Positions 9,439 to 17,776 of a stretch of 64,000 nt of DNA are shown here, one piece after another; position 1 is the stretch's first letter; each line of letters opens with the position of its first letter. Both the position numbers and the translations under genes were made by a program. This DNA is from CBDBBY01 sp965205055 (GTDB lineage: Bacteria > Pseudomonadota > Alphaproteobacteria > Rhodobacterales > Rhodobacteraceae). The notes beneath the pieces were generated by a model. The model was not told the origin of the DNA. It made no database searches and saw nothing but the letters and a program-made list of their open reading frames with translations. The stretch is taken from assembly GCA_965205055.1 (NCBI GenBank), contig OZ242030.1, forward strand, positions 868,001-932,000, read 5' to 3'.

Positions 9439-10556
9439 GCCGGCCTGTCCAGCCAACGGTTCACCGCGCGTATCAGGATGGTCAAGAAAATGATGATAAT
9501 GATCAAGTATACGAATGCCAGAAGAGTTCCGTACCCCACATTCGATCGGTCGCGGTATTCCCGAAATATGAAACTCGTGATTGAATCCGTCGCGCCTCCC
9601 GGGCCGCCGGACGTTACCGTGATGATGATGTCGGCAAGTTTCAGCTTGAAAATGATTCGGATGAGAATGGCCGTGATGGAAACAGGGAGCATGATAGGAA
9701 AAATGATTTCCCAAAATGTTTTCCATGGTCCCGCGCCGTCAACCCGCGCCGCTTCCGTGATCTCGCGGGGAAGCGACTGCAGCCCCGCAAGCAGCATGAG
9801 CATCATGAACGGTATGTAGGTCCATGAATCCATGATCATGATCATCAAGCGGGCTACTTCGGGCGAAGAGAAGAACGCCGGCGAATCCCAGCCGAGCCAC
9901 CTTGCGAATCTTGCGGCCGGCCCGAAGCGGTATTCGAGCATCGATTTGCCGATCATCCAGCTGACGGCGACCGGGCTGAGCATCAGCGGGAGCAGGAAAG
10001 CCACCCTGAAGAACTTCCTTGCGCGGATTTCCGAGTTCAGGAGCAACGCTATGCCGAAAGCGATGACGTATTCGACAGAAATCGCAAGGACGTAGTAGAT
10101 CATGTTGGTCAAGGCGTTCCAATAGTACGGATCGCCCATCATCTGCCGGAAATTGTCCAGCCCGTTGAATTTGCGGCCCTCGAACGCGCTCAGATTCCAG
10201 TCCGTGAATGAAACGTACAATCCGAACAGAAGCGGAAAAAAGACGATGGCGACTATGAACATGACGGCGGGAAGAACAAATAGCGAGCGCTTGCCGTTTT
10301 CGCCGTAGACCAGCACTCTTGAATAGCCGATTGCGGCAGCCCAAAGGACGTATGCGTAAAGAACGGGTCTCCAGGATTCGAACCCGAAACCGACAACGCC
10401 CTGTTCATTCAGCCCTTGAATGGCGGCGGCAGCCACCATCAGCAGAAACGTTCCCCAAACAAGAGCTCGCCCCAGCGCGAAGCGCCCGGGCGTCGCCTTG
10501 TTCGGTTGCACCACATGCAGGACGTCGTCTGTTGCTTCTGACGCTTTTGCGGCCAT
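9435..10556 (-). CDS. Sugar ABC transporter permease, MalF/UgpA-type
   Basis: A 373-residue inner-membrane permease partner. An extended N-terminus carries two extra hydrophobic segments before the conserved core (FVLPAVMFIVAIVFFPLLFG, then SFTDWNLS). The EAA motif is EAARVDGAGPWKTFWEIIFP. The gene follows the binding-protein gene after a strong hairpin at 10598-10622. ATG 10556 is preferred to a longer frame starting at 10625, because the extra residues are Arg/Ser-rich and run into that hairpin. Confidence 0.85.
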   Translation of the reverse strand: MAAKASEATDDVLHVVQPNKATPGRFALGRALVWGTFLLMVAAAAIQGLNEQGVVGFGFESWRPVLYAYVLWAAAIGYSRVLVYGENGKRSLFVLPAVMFIVAIVFFPLLFGLYVSFTDWNLSAFEGRKFNGLDNFRQMMGDPYYWNALTNMIYYVLAISVEYVIAFGIALLLNSEIRARKFFRVAFLLPLMLSPVAVSWMIGKSMLEYRFGPAARFARWLGWDSPAFFSSPEVARLMIMIMDSWTYIPFMMLMLLAGLQSLPREITEAARVDGAGPWKTFWEIIFPIMLPVSITAILIRIIFKLKLADIIITVTSGGPGGATDSITSFIFREYRDRSNVGYGTLLAFVYLIIIIIFLTILIRAVNRWLDRPA

Positions 10557-10597
10557 ATGCCGGAACCGGACGTGTCTTGCGTTGGATTCAGAAGATT

Positions 10598-10622
10598 CGG
10601 CGGCGGACGATATCCGCCGCCG
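10598..10622 (-). terminator. Hairpin between binding-protein and permease genes
   Basis: A perfect 10-bp GC-rich stem: CGGCGGCGGA (10598-10607) pairs with TCCGCCGCCG (10613-10622) around a 5-base loop. It lies in the 75-base gap after the solute-binding-protein gene and has no clear T-run. It more likely protects or attenuates the transcript than fully terminates it. Similar hairpins follow the binding-protein genes at 23164 and 42245. Confidence 0.6.
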
Positions 10623-10631
10623 CATGTTTGG

Positions 10632-12287
10632 TCAGCTTAAGCCGAGAGATGCTCTATAGAGCCTGATCTGGTCCTCGCGCCCGATCTGATCCGTGATTCT
10701 CTCCCACGCCGCGGCTATGTTGTCGGCTCCGGTTTGCGCGTCGAACTGGCCCGCGTAAATCTTGGCCAGTTCATCTTCCGCAACGCTGTAATATTGGAAG
10801 ATGCCTGGAATCCGGGGCTCAATCGCCGCGTTCGGATGATTGTACGAATCCGCTTCGGACGAAAGATAATCGTCGATGAACGACTGATCGTAACCCGCCT
10901 CGACCCATTCGGATGTGGTGAAATGGCTGTTCCGATAAGGCTGGAAACCGGACGGATACGCCGCGCACCACAGAGACAGGTCCTTGCCTCCGATATGGGC
11001 GGCGGCTGACCACGCGGCTTTGCGCTTCATCGAGTCGCTGTCGACCCGAGCCATGACGTAAACGCCCCAACCGATGTAAGCCATGTTCGGAGCGAAATTC
11101 GGACCGCTTGCCAGCGTATCCCATTGATTGGTCGCGCTGTTGTAAACGTCGTCCGAACCGGGGAGGATCGAAAATCCAATGACGTCGCCGACGACCGAGC
11201 TGTCGCTGGTGCGAGCGTTGGACCCGATGTCGCCCCACCACGACAGCATCGAACCGGTGCCAGCCAGGAATTGCTGGAAACCGGTCGTGCCCGGATCCGC
11301 ATTGATCTGATCCGGCGGCTGCGCGTCGATCACATCCAGGACATCCTGAATCGCTCGCACCCAGGCCGGATTGTTCACGCGAGGAGCCATTGTGTCCGGA
11401 TCGAAAAGCCAAGCCGGGTCGTCAGGGTGCTTGGCATAAGCCGTCGCTCTGCTGCCAAGGAAATAGAACGCGAAGCCTCCCCAACCTTTCAGCGGATCAA
11501 GGTAGCCGTGCGCGTCCAAACCTTGGAAACGCTTGCCCTTCAGGAACTTCGTGACTTCCTGCACCTTCTGCCAAGTGGTCGGAACTTCCCAAGGTCCCTC
11601 GTGGCCTTCATCGGCCCAAGCTTGCGCAAGATCATCGTCCTCGAAGTAATCGGTGCGGAAGTTGAAGTTGTGGCAGTCGCCGTCAATCGAGATGCGGTAA
11701 AGCTTGCCGTCCCAAGTTCCGACCGGAGCCTTCAGGTAACCGACATAATCGTCCATATCGATTTGCTCAGGCACCCAATCCGGCATTTCGGACGCAAGTC
11801 CCTTCCCGCAAACGTCGCCCTCGAACGGCGCTCCCATTTCGATGATATCGAAATCGACGGTGCCGGTTGCAATCGATTGCTGCAGACGGGCGTTGTAATC
11901 GGCCTGCGCGAGGTCGATCCAGTTGATTTGCGCACCGGTGTATTGCTCCCAAGGCTTCAGAAACCCGCGGAACAGCAAATTGTGCAAGTTCTGATTGTTC
12001 AGACCCATGAAAGTAAGTTCTACTCCGTTGAACTCGCCTTCTTGCACGCGATCCCTTGTCGGACCGAGGCAAAGCGCCCCAACCTGCTGCCAATCGGCAT
12101 CGGTCGGCGACCCCATGCCAACGCCGGGAATCTTGAGAATTTCGGCACGGAGACCGCTTTCCTGAGCGAAAGCGCTTCCTGCCAGCATCCCGGTGCCGCC
12201 CATTGCGCCGAGAACACCAGCGCCGGCCGCGCCTTTCAGCACGGACCGCCTGCTGACCTTCCCCGTTCGGACGGCATAGTCGTACAA
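10632..12287 (-). CDS. Sugar ABC transporter substrate-binding protein, Tat signal; start region frameshifted
   Basis: A large (about 551-residue) extracellular solute-binding protein of family 1. The N-terminus carries a twin-arginine export signal SRRSVLKGAAG, a hydrophobic segment and an AFAQ cleavage site. It should deliver the sugar to the two downstream permeases. The only in-frame start now is TTG 12287, which has no Shine-Dalgarno. A strong GGAGG lies at 12330-12334 before ATG 12318, but that ATG reads out of frame because a 19-bp unit is tandemly duplicated at 12279-12316. Deleting one copy would give MKTSLYDYAVRTGK joined to the Tat signal. The gene may thus be poorly expressed, switched off or recently inactivated. 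Confidence 0.85.
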   Translation of the reverse strand: MYDYAVRTGKVSRRSVLKGAAGAGVLGAMGGTGMLAGSAFAQESGLRAEILKIPGVGMGSPTDADWQQVGALCLGPTRDRVQEGEFNGVELTFMGLNNQNLHNLLFRGFLKPWEQYTGAQINWIDLAQADYNARLQQSIATGTVDFDIIEMGAPFEGDVCGKGLASEMPDWVPEQIDMDDYVGYLKAPVGTWDGKLYRISIDGDCHNFNFRTDYFEDDDLAQAWADEGHEGPWEVPTTWQKVQEVTKFLKGKRFQGLDAHGYLDPLKGWGGFAFYFLGSRATAYAKHPDDPAWLFDPDTMAPRVNNPAWVRAIQDVLDVIDAQPPDQINADPGTTGFQQFLAGTGSMLSWWGDIGSNARTSDSSVVGDVIGFSILPGSDDVYNSATNQWDTLASGPNFAPNMAYIGWGVYVMARVDSDSMKRKAAWSAAAHIGGKDLSLWCAAYPSGFQPYRNSHFTTSEWVEAGYDQSFIDDYLSSEADSYNHPNAAIEPRIPGIFQYYSVAEDELAKIYAGQFDAQTGADNIAAAWERITDQIGREDQIRLYRASLGLS

Positions 12288-12316
12288 AGATGTTTTCGTC
12301 GTACAAAGATGTTTTC
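12279..12316. repeat. 19-bp perfect tandem duplication in start codon region
   Basis: The unit gtcgtacaaagatgttttc occurs at 12279-12297 and again at 12298-12316. Nineteen is not a multiple of three, so the second copy separates ATG 12318 and its Shine-Dalgarno from the binding-protein frame. Confidence 0.95.
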
Positions 12317-12636
12317 ATTTGTTTGTTTTCCTCCAATTTCCGGACCGCGAAACTCGAACCGATAACGAGCACCCGTCCCTGTTAAGGCATCTTGTCGGTG
12401 CCGCGCGCTTGTCGCAGCCCGCGGAATCGATGCTTCGATGATGCACGCTATCTTCAATTCAGAAACTTGCAATGTCAACAATCTGTGCCGATTGGTCGGC
12501 GGTGGCGCCTGCCAATTTCACGAGAAGCCTGCGCATGATCGGACAGCGCGATTCGGCGCGGCGGCCCGCTATTGCAAATGACGTCCGCATGTCGGAAATT
12601 GGCGGCAGGTTCCGTTTCGGGCCGCGGGAGCGCTCC

Positions 12637-13728
12637 ATGGCAGACGTCGTCTTGAACGACTTGAAGAAATCCTATGGCTTGGTCGAAGTTATTCACGGGG
12701 TGAATCTGACGATCAAGGACGGCGAATTCGTCGTTCTTGTCGGACCTTCCGGATGCGGAAAGTCCACGTTGCTTCGAATGATCGCGGGCCTGGAAGGCGT
12801 CACTTCCGGCGAAGTCATGATCGGCGGAGGCTATGTTAACGACCTGGCTCCTTCTGAACGCGACATCGCCATGGTCTTCCAGTCCTACGCCCTTTATCCG
12901 CACAAGACTGTCGAGGCCAACATGTCGTTCGCCTTGAAGATCCGAGGGACGCCGAAAAGCGAAATCAAGGCCAGGGTTGCCGCCGCCGCCGAAATCCTCG
13001 GTCTCACGGAGTATTTGGACCGGCGCCCGCGCCACCTTTCGGGCGGCCAGCGCCAAAGAGTCGCCATGGGGCGCGCGATCGTCAGAAATCCGACCGTGTT
13101 CCTCTTCGACGAGCCGCTTTCCAATCTCGACGCGAAGCTCCGCGTTCAAATGAGGGCGGAGATAAGGGAGCTGCACGACCGGCTCAAAACAACCACGATC
13201 TATGTGACGCACGACCAGATCGAGGCAATGACGATGGCCGACAGAATCGTCATCATGCAACACGGAAATATCGAGCAGATCGGCAAGCCTCTGGAGCTGT
13301 ACGACAATCCGCGGAACCTGTTTGTCGCGACATTCATCGGGTCGCCCGCCATGAACATGTTCGAAGGAAAGGTGACGCGACAAGCCATGGGACTGGCCTT
13401 CTTCGCCGACGGGATCGTGCTTCCGTTGCCGCAATTGAAAAGCCTGAAGCCGGACATGGAAATCATGTACGGCGTGCGTCCGGAGCATGTCATGCCGGGC
13501 GAAAAGTCCATCGTCGCCGAAATCTCGCATGTCGAGCCAACCGGCTCGGAAACCCTGATCTACAGCAGAATCGCGGGGCGATCTGTCGTGTCTCAGGTTC
13601 GCGAGCGATTCAATTTCAAGCCCGGCGACAAAGTATCCCTCGGAATCAATCCTGATAACGTGCATCTGTTCGATAAATCATCCGGCGAACGGATCGACGA
13701 AACTGAACCAGCGGAGGAGCAATGCTGA
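12637..13728 (+). CDS. Sugar ABC transporter ATPase, UgpC/MalK-type
   Basis: A 363-residue ATPase that should energise the importer encoded on the opposite strand. Walker A is GPSGCGKST, the Q-loop region VFQSYALYPHKT, the signature LSGGQRQR, Walker B TVFLFDEPLSNLD, and the switch His is in VTHDQ. The C-terminal 130 residues form a TOBE/MRP regulatory domain (GVRPEHV), typical of the UgpC/MsmX group. ATG 12637 follows GGGAG at 12626-12630; longer starts lack this. It diverges from the binding-protein gene across about 320 bases that should hold both promoters. Its end overlaps the FucU gene by 7 bases. Confidence 0.92.
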   Translation: MADVVLNDLKKSYGLVEVIHGVNLTIKDGEFVVLVGPSGCGKSTLLRMIAGLEGVTSGEVMIGGGYVNDLAPSERDIAMVFQSYALYPHKTVEANMSFALKIRGTPKSEIKARVAAAAEILGLTEYLDRRPRHLSGGQRQRVAMGRAIVRNPTVFLFDEPLSNLDAKLRVQMRAEIRELHDRLKTTTIYVTHDQIEAMTMADRIVIMQHGNIEQIGKPLELYDNPRNLFVATFIGSPAMNMFEGKVTRQAMGLAFFADGIVLPLPQLKSLKPDMEIMYGVRPEHVMPGEKSIVAEISHVEPTGSETLIYSRIAGRSVVSQVRERFNFKPGDKVSLGINPDNVHLFDKSSGERIDETEPAEEQC

Positions 13729-14171
13729 AAGGTATCGACCCCATTCTGAATGCCGACGTTCTATTCGCGCTGCGCGCGATGGGCCATGGAGACGATCTGA
13801 TAATCGCAGATACCAATTTCCCTTCGGATTCAATAGCTCGGCAGACAAGATTCGGGCGGTTGCTAAGGCTTGACAATGTCACCGCCGCCCGGGCGGCACG
13901 CGCAGTGCTTTCGCTTTATCCGCTTGATACGTTCGTTGACGATGCGGCAGCCAGAATGGAGATCGTGGACGATCCCGAACGAATTCCCGATGTGCAAATT
14001 GAAGTGCAAGACGAAATCGATAGTGCAGAAGGAAAGCCGACGCCCATGATTTCGATCGAGAGGTACGCCTTCTACGAAAGAGCCAAATCGGCCTATTGCG
14101 TCATACAAACGGGCGAGCGCCGGTTTTACGGCTGCTTCGCGTTTCGCAAGGGAGTTATACCTCCCGACTGA
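13722..14171 (+). CDS. RbsD/FucU family sugar mutarotase
   Basis: A 149-residue protein of the RbsD/FucU family, which interconverts sugar anomers so that kinases and isomerases receive the right form. The catalytic-site segment GHGDDLIIADTNFP (His22, Asp30) is present, and YPLDTFVD is closer to FucU (fucose mutarotase) than to RbsD. It overlaps the ATPase gene by 7 bases and precedes the ribokinase-like gene, which fits joint use on one imported sugar. Fucose itself is not proven. Confidence 0.85.
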   Translation: MLKGIDPILNADVLFALRAMGHGDDLIIADTNFPSDSIARQTRFGRLLRLDNVTAARAARAVLSLYPLDTFVDDAAARMEIVDDPERIPDVQIEVQDEIDSAEGKPTPMISIERYAFYERAKSAYCVIQTGERRFYGCFAFRKGVIPPD

Positions 14172-14434
14172 GTGAAATGAGAATATATTATTATTTCAAT
14201 GCGATAGGATTGCTTCTTCAAAAATCTTCAAGCGTTGTGCGTGTCTTGCTCATCGGCCTCTTTGTGGTTGCAGGCCTCTTTGAATGCCTGCGAATGAGAT
14301 TCGGCTGAGCGCGTTCTCGGTGGGCTGCCGCCGACCAGCTACAGCAATTCCGATCCTGCAGATTGCCACCGCTTCGGATTTGCGGCAAACTTTTCCAAGA
14401 AGCCGTCGCCATACGCGAGCAAGGAGCAACCGGC

Positions 14435-15370
14435 ATGAGTGAACACCGCGGGCACGTCGCCATCTTGGGAATATTCGTTGCGGATACGGCTTATCGCGCT
14501 GACCGGCAGCCCAGGATGGGCGAAACCATCCTTGGCAAGGGTTTCGCTCTCGGTCCCGGCGGCAAGGGATCAAACCAGGCCGTGGCGGTTGCGCGGCTTG
14601 GTTCGCCGGTTTCATTCATTTCAAGAGTCGGCGATGATGCGTTCGCAAAAATGGCTCGCGAGATGTGGGTTTCGGAAGGCGTGAACCCGCTTGTCGAATC
14701 GGATCCGAACAGCTTTACCGGCGCGGCATACATTTTCATCGACGACAAGAGCGGCGACAACGCGATCATCGTGGTGCCGGGCGCTGCAAGAGATATCGGT
14801 CCGGAGGATTTGGAGCGCAACCGGACCAACATTGAAAACGCGACCATCTTCATGACTCAGCTGGAAACGCAGGTGGAAGCGGCCAGGAGAGGCCTCGAGA
14901 TCGCGCGCAATGCGGGCGTGACAACGATCCTGAACCCTGCCCCGGCGGCCGACTTGGACAGTTCCATACTCGAGATGTGCGATTATCTCGTGCCGAACGA
15001 AAGCGAAGCCGAGTTCCTTACCGGCATGGAAGTATGCGATCCAGAAACTGCAAAAGACGCGGCGGCGGAACTCAAGAAGCGCGGAGCGAAATCCGTAATC
15101 ATCACTTTGGGCGACAACGGAGCTTTGCTGGACGACGGATTGGATGCGGTTCACGTGCCCGCCTTCAGCGCCGGGGACGTGATCGAAACCACGGGTGCCG
15201 GCGACTGCTTTTGCGGCGCATTCGCGCATGCGCTCAATCAGGGCTTTTCCGCGTTTGAGTCAACCAAGTTCGCTTGCGCAGCGGCGAGCATTTCCGTGAC
15301 CCGCCCGGGCACGGCGCCTTCAATGCCCAGCCACGACGAGGTGGAAAGATTGTATCGGAAATCTGATTGA
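14435..15370 (+). CDS. Ribokinase-like PfkB carbohydrate kinase
   Basis: A 311-residue ribokinase-type kinase. GGKGSNQA (42-49) is the sugar-binding signature and ETTGAGDCFCGAF near the C-terminus holds the anion hole and catalytic Asp. The sequence follows classical ribokinases closely, unlike the atypical PfkB kinase at 2848. ATG 14435 is preceded by AAGGAG (14421-14426) at good spacing. The 263 bases between it and the FucU gene hold no convincing gene. A nitrile hydratase operon begins 47 bases downstream. Confidence 0.88.
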   Translation: MSEHRGHVAILGIFVADTAYRADRQPRMGETILGKGFALGPGGKGSNQAVAVARLGSPVSFISRVGDDAFAKMAREMWVSEGVNPLVESDPNSFTGAAYIFIDDKSGDNAIIVVPGAARDIGPEDLERNRTNIENATIFMTQLETQVEAARRGLEIARNAGVTTILNPAPAADLDSSILEMCDYLVPNESEAEFLTGMEVCDPETAKDAAAELKKRGAKSVIITLGDNGALLDDGLDAVHVPAFSAGDVIETTGAGDCFCGAFAHALNQGFSAFESTKFACAAASISVTRPGTAPSMPSHDEVERLYRKSD

Positions 15371-15417
15371 TTGACCCATGCTATTGAACCAGCAGACAAT
15401 ATCGGAGCTTGATTGAA

Positions 15418-16044
15418 ATGCCGAACGGCAGCGCCGATTTTCCGGCGCACAGCGTTCTGCCGCCCGACCCCGCCTTGCGCGTGAAAGCCATCGAAACGGT
15501 CCTCCGCCGCAAGGGATTGATAGATCCTGCCGCGCTTGATCGAATCATCGAATACTACGAGCATCGCGTCGGCCCGAAAAATGGCGCCCGCGTCGTTGCT
15601 CGGGCATGGTGCGACCCGGAATTCAAACAACATTTGTTGCGCAATGCGTCCGAAGCGGCGGCGTCGATGGGATTCGGCGGCAGGCAAGGCGAGCACTTGG
15701 TTGCGGTAGAAAACACTGAGAGCACGCATAATATGGTGGTCTGCACTCTTTGCAGCTGCTATCCGTGGCCTTTGCTCGGAATTCCTCCAAGCTGGTACAA
15801 ATCCGACGAATATCGAAGCCGGGCCGTTTCGGAGCCGCGGGCCGTTCTGGCCGAATTCGGCGTCGAATTGCTTTCCACGCAAAATGTCAGGGTCTGGGAC
15901 AGCACCGCGGAAATACGGTATCTCGTCGTGCCGCGCATGCCGCCGGAAGCCAAAAATCATGACGAATCAGAGCTCGTCGAATGGATAACCCGCGACTCGA
16001 TGATCGGAACCGGGCTGCCGAACGACCCGCGCACGAGGCGATAA
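15418..16044 (+). CDS. Nitrile hydratase alpha subunit, cobalt type
   Basis: A 208-residue alpha subunit of nitrile hydratase, which hydrates nitriles to amides. The metal-binding loop is V-C-T-L-C-S-C with Cys109, Cys112 and Cys114. Thr between the first two cysteines marks the cobalt type (Ser in the iron type); two of the cysteines are normally oxidised to sulfinic and sulfenic acids. RVKAIETVLRRKGLID and WYKSDEYRSR are family segments. Thiocyanate hydrolase gamma subunit is a related alternative, but the following beta and activator genes fit nitrile hydratase. ATG 15418 is chosen over TTG 15409. The stop overlaps the beta start by one base. Confidence 0.93.
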   Translation: MPNGSADFPAHSVLPPDPALRVKAIETVLRRKGLIDPAALDRIIEYYEHRVGPKNGARVVARAWCDPEFKQHLLRNASEAAASMGFGGRQGEHLVAVENTESTHNMVVCTLCSCYPWPLLGIPPSWYKSDEYRSRAVSEPRAVLAEFGVELLSTQNVRVWDSTAEIRYLVVPRMPPEAKNHDESELVEWITRDSMIGTGLPNDPRTRR

Positions 16045-16724
16045 TGCGCGTCCACGACATGGGAGGAGGCGGATTGCGTGCTCGTATCCCCCTTCCGGAA
16101 TCAGATTATTTGGCATTCAGAGAGCCTTGGCACGCCCGCGCGCTTGCTGTCACGCTTGCCGCAGGCACGTTGGGCGCATGGAACTTGGATTCGTCGCGTC
16201 ATGCCCGGGAGCGTCTTTCGCCCGCGGATTATCTGGAAATGAGCTATTACGAACGCTGGCTGGCGGCCCTTGCCAATCTTCTGGTCGAACGCGGTTTGCT
16301 TACTTCAGAAGAGCTTGGAGAACCCGATCAAATCGAACAAAGCAAAGAGTTCGATTCAAGATGTCTTCGACCCGCGAGCGTCGAAAAATTGCTAAGTTCA
16401 GGGGCGTCTACGCTTCGAAAGCGCGTCCGCCGTCCCCGTTTCGGCGTCGGCGATTTGGTCAGAACGAAAGATCCGGCCGAAAACCGCCTCGCGAAGGGAG
16501 GCCATACGCGACTTCCCGCTTACGCCCAGGGTCGCATCGGAAGAATTGAAAAATCGCATGGAGCGCATGTTTTTCCGGATGCCAACGCGCATCGTCTTGG
16601 AGAGAATCCGGAACCGCTCTATTCCGTTCAATTTTCTGCGGAGGAGCTTTGGGGTTCGCGCGCTTCAGCTGCGGCAGACGACGTCATGGTCGACCTTTGG
16701 GAAAGCTACCTGACGCCGGCATGA
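16044..16724 (+). CDS. Nitrile hydratase beta subunit
   Basis: A 226-residue beta subunit that pairs with the alpha subunit to form the active-site channel. The N-terminus MRVHDMGG is the family's usual start, and the C-terminal part (FGVGDLVRTK, then TRLPAYAQGRIGRIE, then YSVQF) is the SH3-like barrel. ATG 16044 shares its A with the TAA of the alpha gene, so translation is coupled. Its stop overlaps the activator gene (ATGA). Confidence 0.93.
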   Translation: MRVHDMGGGGLRARIPLPESDYLAFREPWHARALAVTLAAGTLGAWNLDSSRHARERLSPADYLEMSYYERWLAALANLLVERGLLTSEELGEPDQIEQSKEFDSRCLRPASVEKLLSSGASTLRKRVRRPRFGVGDLVRTKDPAENRLAKGGHTRLPAYAQGRIGRIEKSHGAHVFPDANAHRLGENPEPLYSVQFSAEELWGSRASAAADDVMVDLWESYLTPA

Positions 16725-17059
16725 TCGAATCGGCGGCCCGAAACGACGCGTTCGAACACTCGGAGCTTTATTTCATCTCGCCGTGGCAGGCGGATCTGTT
16801 CGCAATCGCGGTTTTGTTGTGCGAGACCGGCCACCTCGACCGGGCGGAATTGTCGGATGCTGTCGAGCAGGCCGCTTCGAGCGCAAGTCCCGAGAATGGC
16901 ATAGCTGCAAGGGAGGAATGTTTCACAGCAGCGCTTCGAACTCTGGAACGAGCGCTGGCGGAACGCGGCGTTGCGAATCGTCGCGAAATTGATTCTGCTC
17001 AAGACGAATGGCGCCAAGCCTATCTTGAGACGCCCCACGGCGCACCAATAAAACTATGA
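16721..17059 (+). CDS. Nitrile hydratase accessory/activator protein
   Basis: A 112-residue small accessory protein of the type that loads cobalt into the alpha subunit (subunit-swapping chaperone). It resembles the N-terminal part of beta subunits: FISPWQADLFAIAVLL, then EEC..ALRTLERAL, and the diagnostic C-terminus QAYLETPHGAPIKL. ATG 16721 overlaps the beta stop codon (ATGA). Order alpha-beta-activator is the normal cobalt-type operon order. Confidence 0.88.
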   Translation: MIESAARNDAFEHSELYFISPWQADLFAIAVLLCETGHLDRAELSDAVEQAASSASPENGIAAREECFTAALRTLERALAERGVANRREIDSAQDEWRQAYLETPHGAPIKL

Positions 17060-17379
17060 ACCGGATCTCTCGGCGGCCGACTTCGCTCAACAAGCATCCG
17101 ATGTCCCGGTTCGAATTGGTCGATCCGCGCGACGCGCTCGGGAAGTTGGCCAAAGAACGAGATGCCGGCCGTCGGGCGCGTTTCCGGGAGCCATTGGCTG
17201 GTCAGAAGCGAAAAAGACAAAAGAATTGCACAATCCAGCGGCAATTTGCGCAAATTTCGGGCAAATCAGTCTTGATGATTGCTCGAACATTCGTCATAGG
17301 CGGCAACAGCATTGAACTTGCGGTAGAAATGCGGCAAACCATGTCTTCAGTCAGGTTACCGCCATAGGGAGACGCGTTC
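17060..17379 (+). promoter_or_regulatory. Intergenic region upstream of glnB
   Basis: About 320 bases between the nitrile hydratase operon and glnB with no supported gene. It should hold the glnB promoter. I see no clear sigma-54 pair of GG and GC at -24/-12. TTGATG at about 17272 with CATAGG 17 bases later is only a weak sigma-70 candidate. Confidence 0.35.
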
Positions 17380-17718
17380 ATGAAAAAAATCGAAGCAATC
17401 ATCAAGCCCTTCAAACTTGACGAAGTCAAGGAAGCGCTTCAGGAAATCGGAATCCAAGGACTGTCAGTCGTTGAAGTCAAGGGCTTCGGGCGCCAAAAGG
17501 GGCATACCGAACTGTACAGGGGTGCGGAATATGTGGTCGACTTCCTTCCAAAGGTGAAATTGGAAGTCATTCTCAGCGACGAGCAACTTGACGATGCCAT
17601 CGATGCAATTTTGAAAACAGCTCGAACCGGAAAGATCGGGGACGGAAAGATTTTCGTGACTTCGGTTGAACAAGCGATACGGATCAGAACCGGCGAAGCC
17701 GGAGACGATGCGCTCTAG
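17380..17718 (+). CDS. glnB: Nitrogen regulatory protein P-II
   Basis: A 112-residue PII signal protein, a trimer that senses 2-oxoglutarate and ATP/ADP and tunes glutamine synthetase adenylylation and NtrB/NtrC. The N-terminus MKKIEAIIKPFKLDEVK and the T-loop are canonical, with the uridylylation residue Tyr51 in RGAEYVVDF, and the B-loop TGKIGDGKIFV is intact. It is followed by glnA 58 bases downstream, the usual alphaproteobacterial glnBA arrangement. Confidence 0.96.
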   Translation: MKKIEAIIKPFKLDEVKEALQEIGIQGLSVVEVKGFGRQKGHTELYRGAEYVVDFLPKVKLEVILSDEQLDDAIDAILKTARTGKIGDGKIFVTSVEQAIRIRTGEAGDDAL

Positions 17719-17776
17719 CCGGAAATGCATATTCCGGGACAACCACCTGCGATTTGAAAAATAGGAGAAAATCGGA

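Noticed and set aside
10365..10400. tRNA-like TTCGAACC segment
   Set aside because: No acceptor or anticodon stem can be built and it lies inside a conserved permease gene.
14096..14308. Small hydrophobic open frame between the FucU and ribokinase genes
   Set aside because: Although its end looks membrane-like, its start lies inside the FucU gene and no ribosome-binding site precedes an internal start; evidence is too weak.
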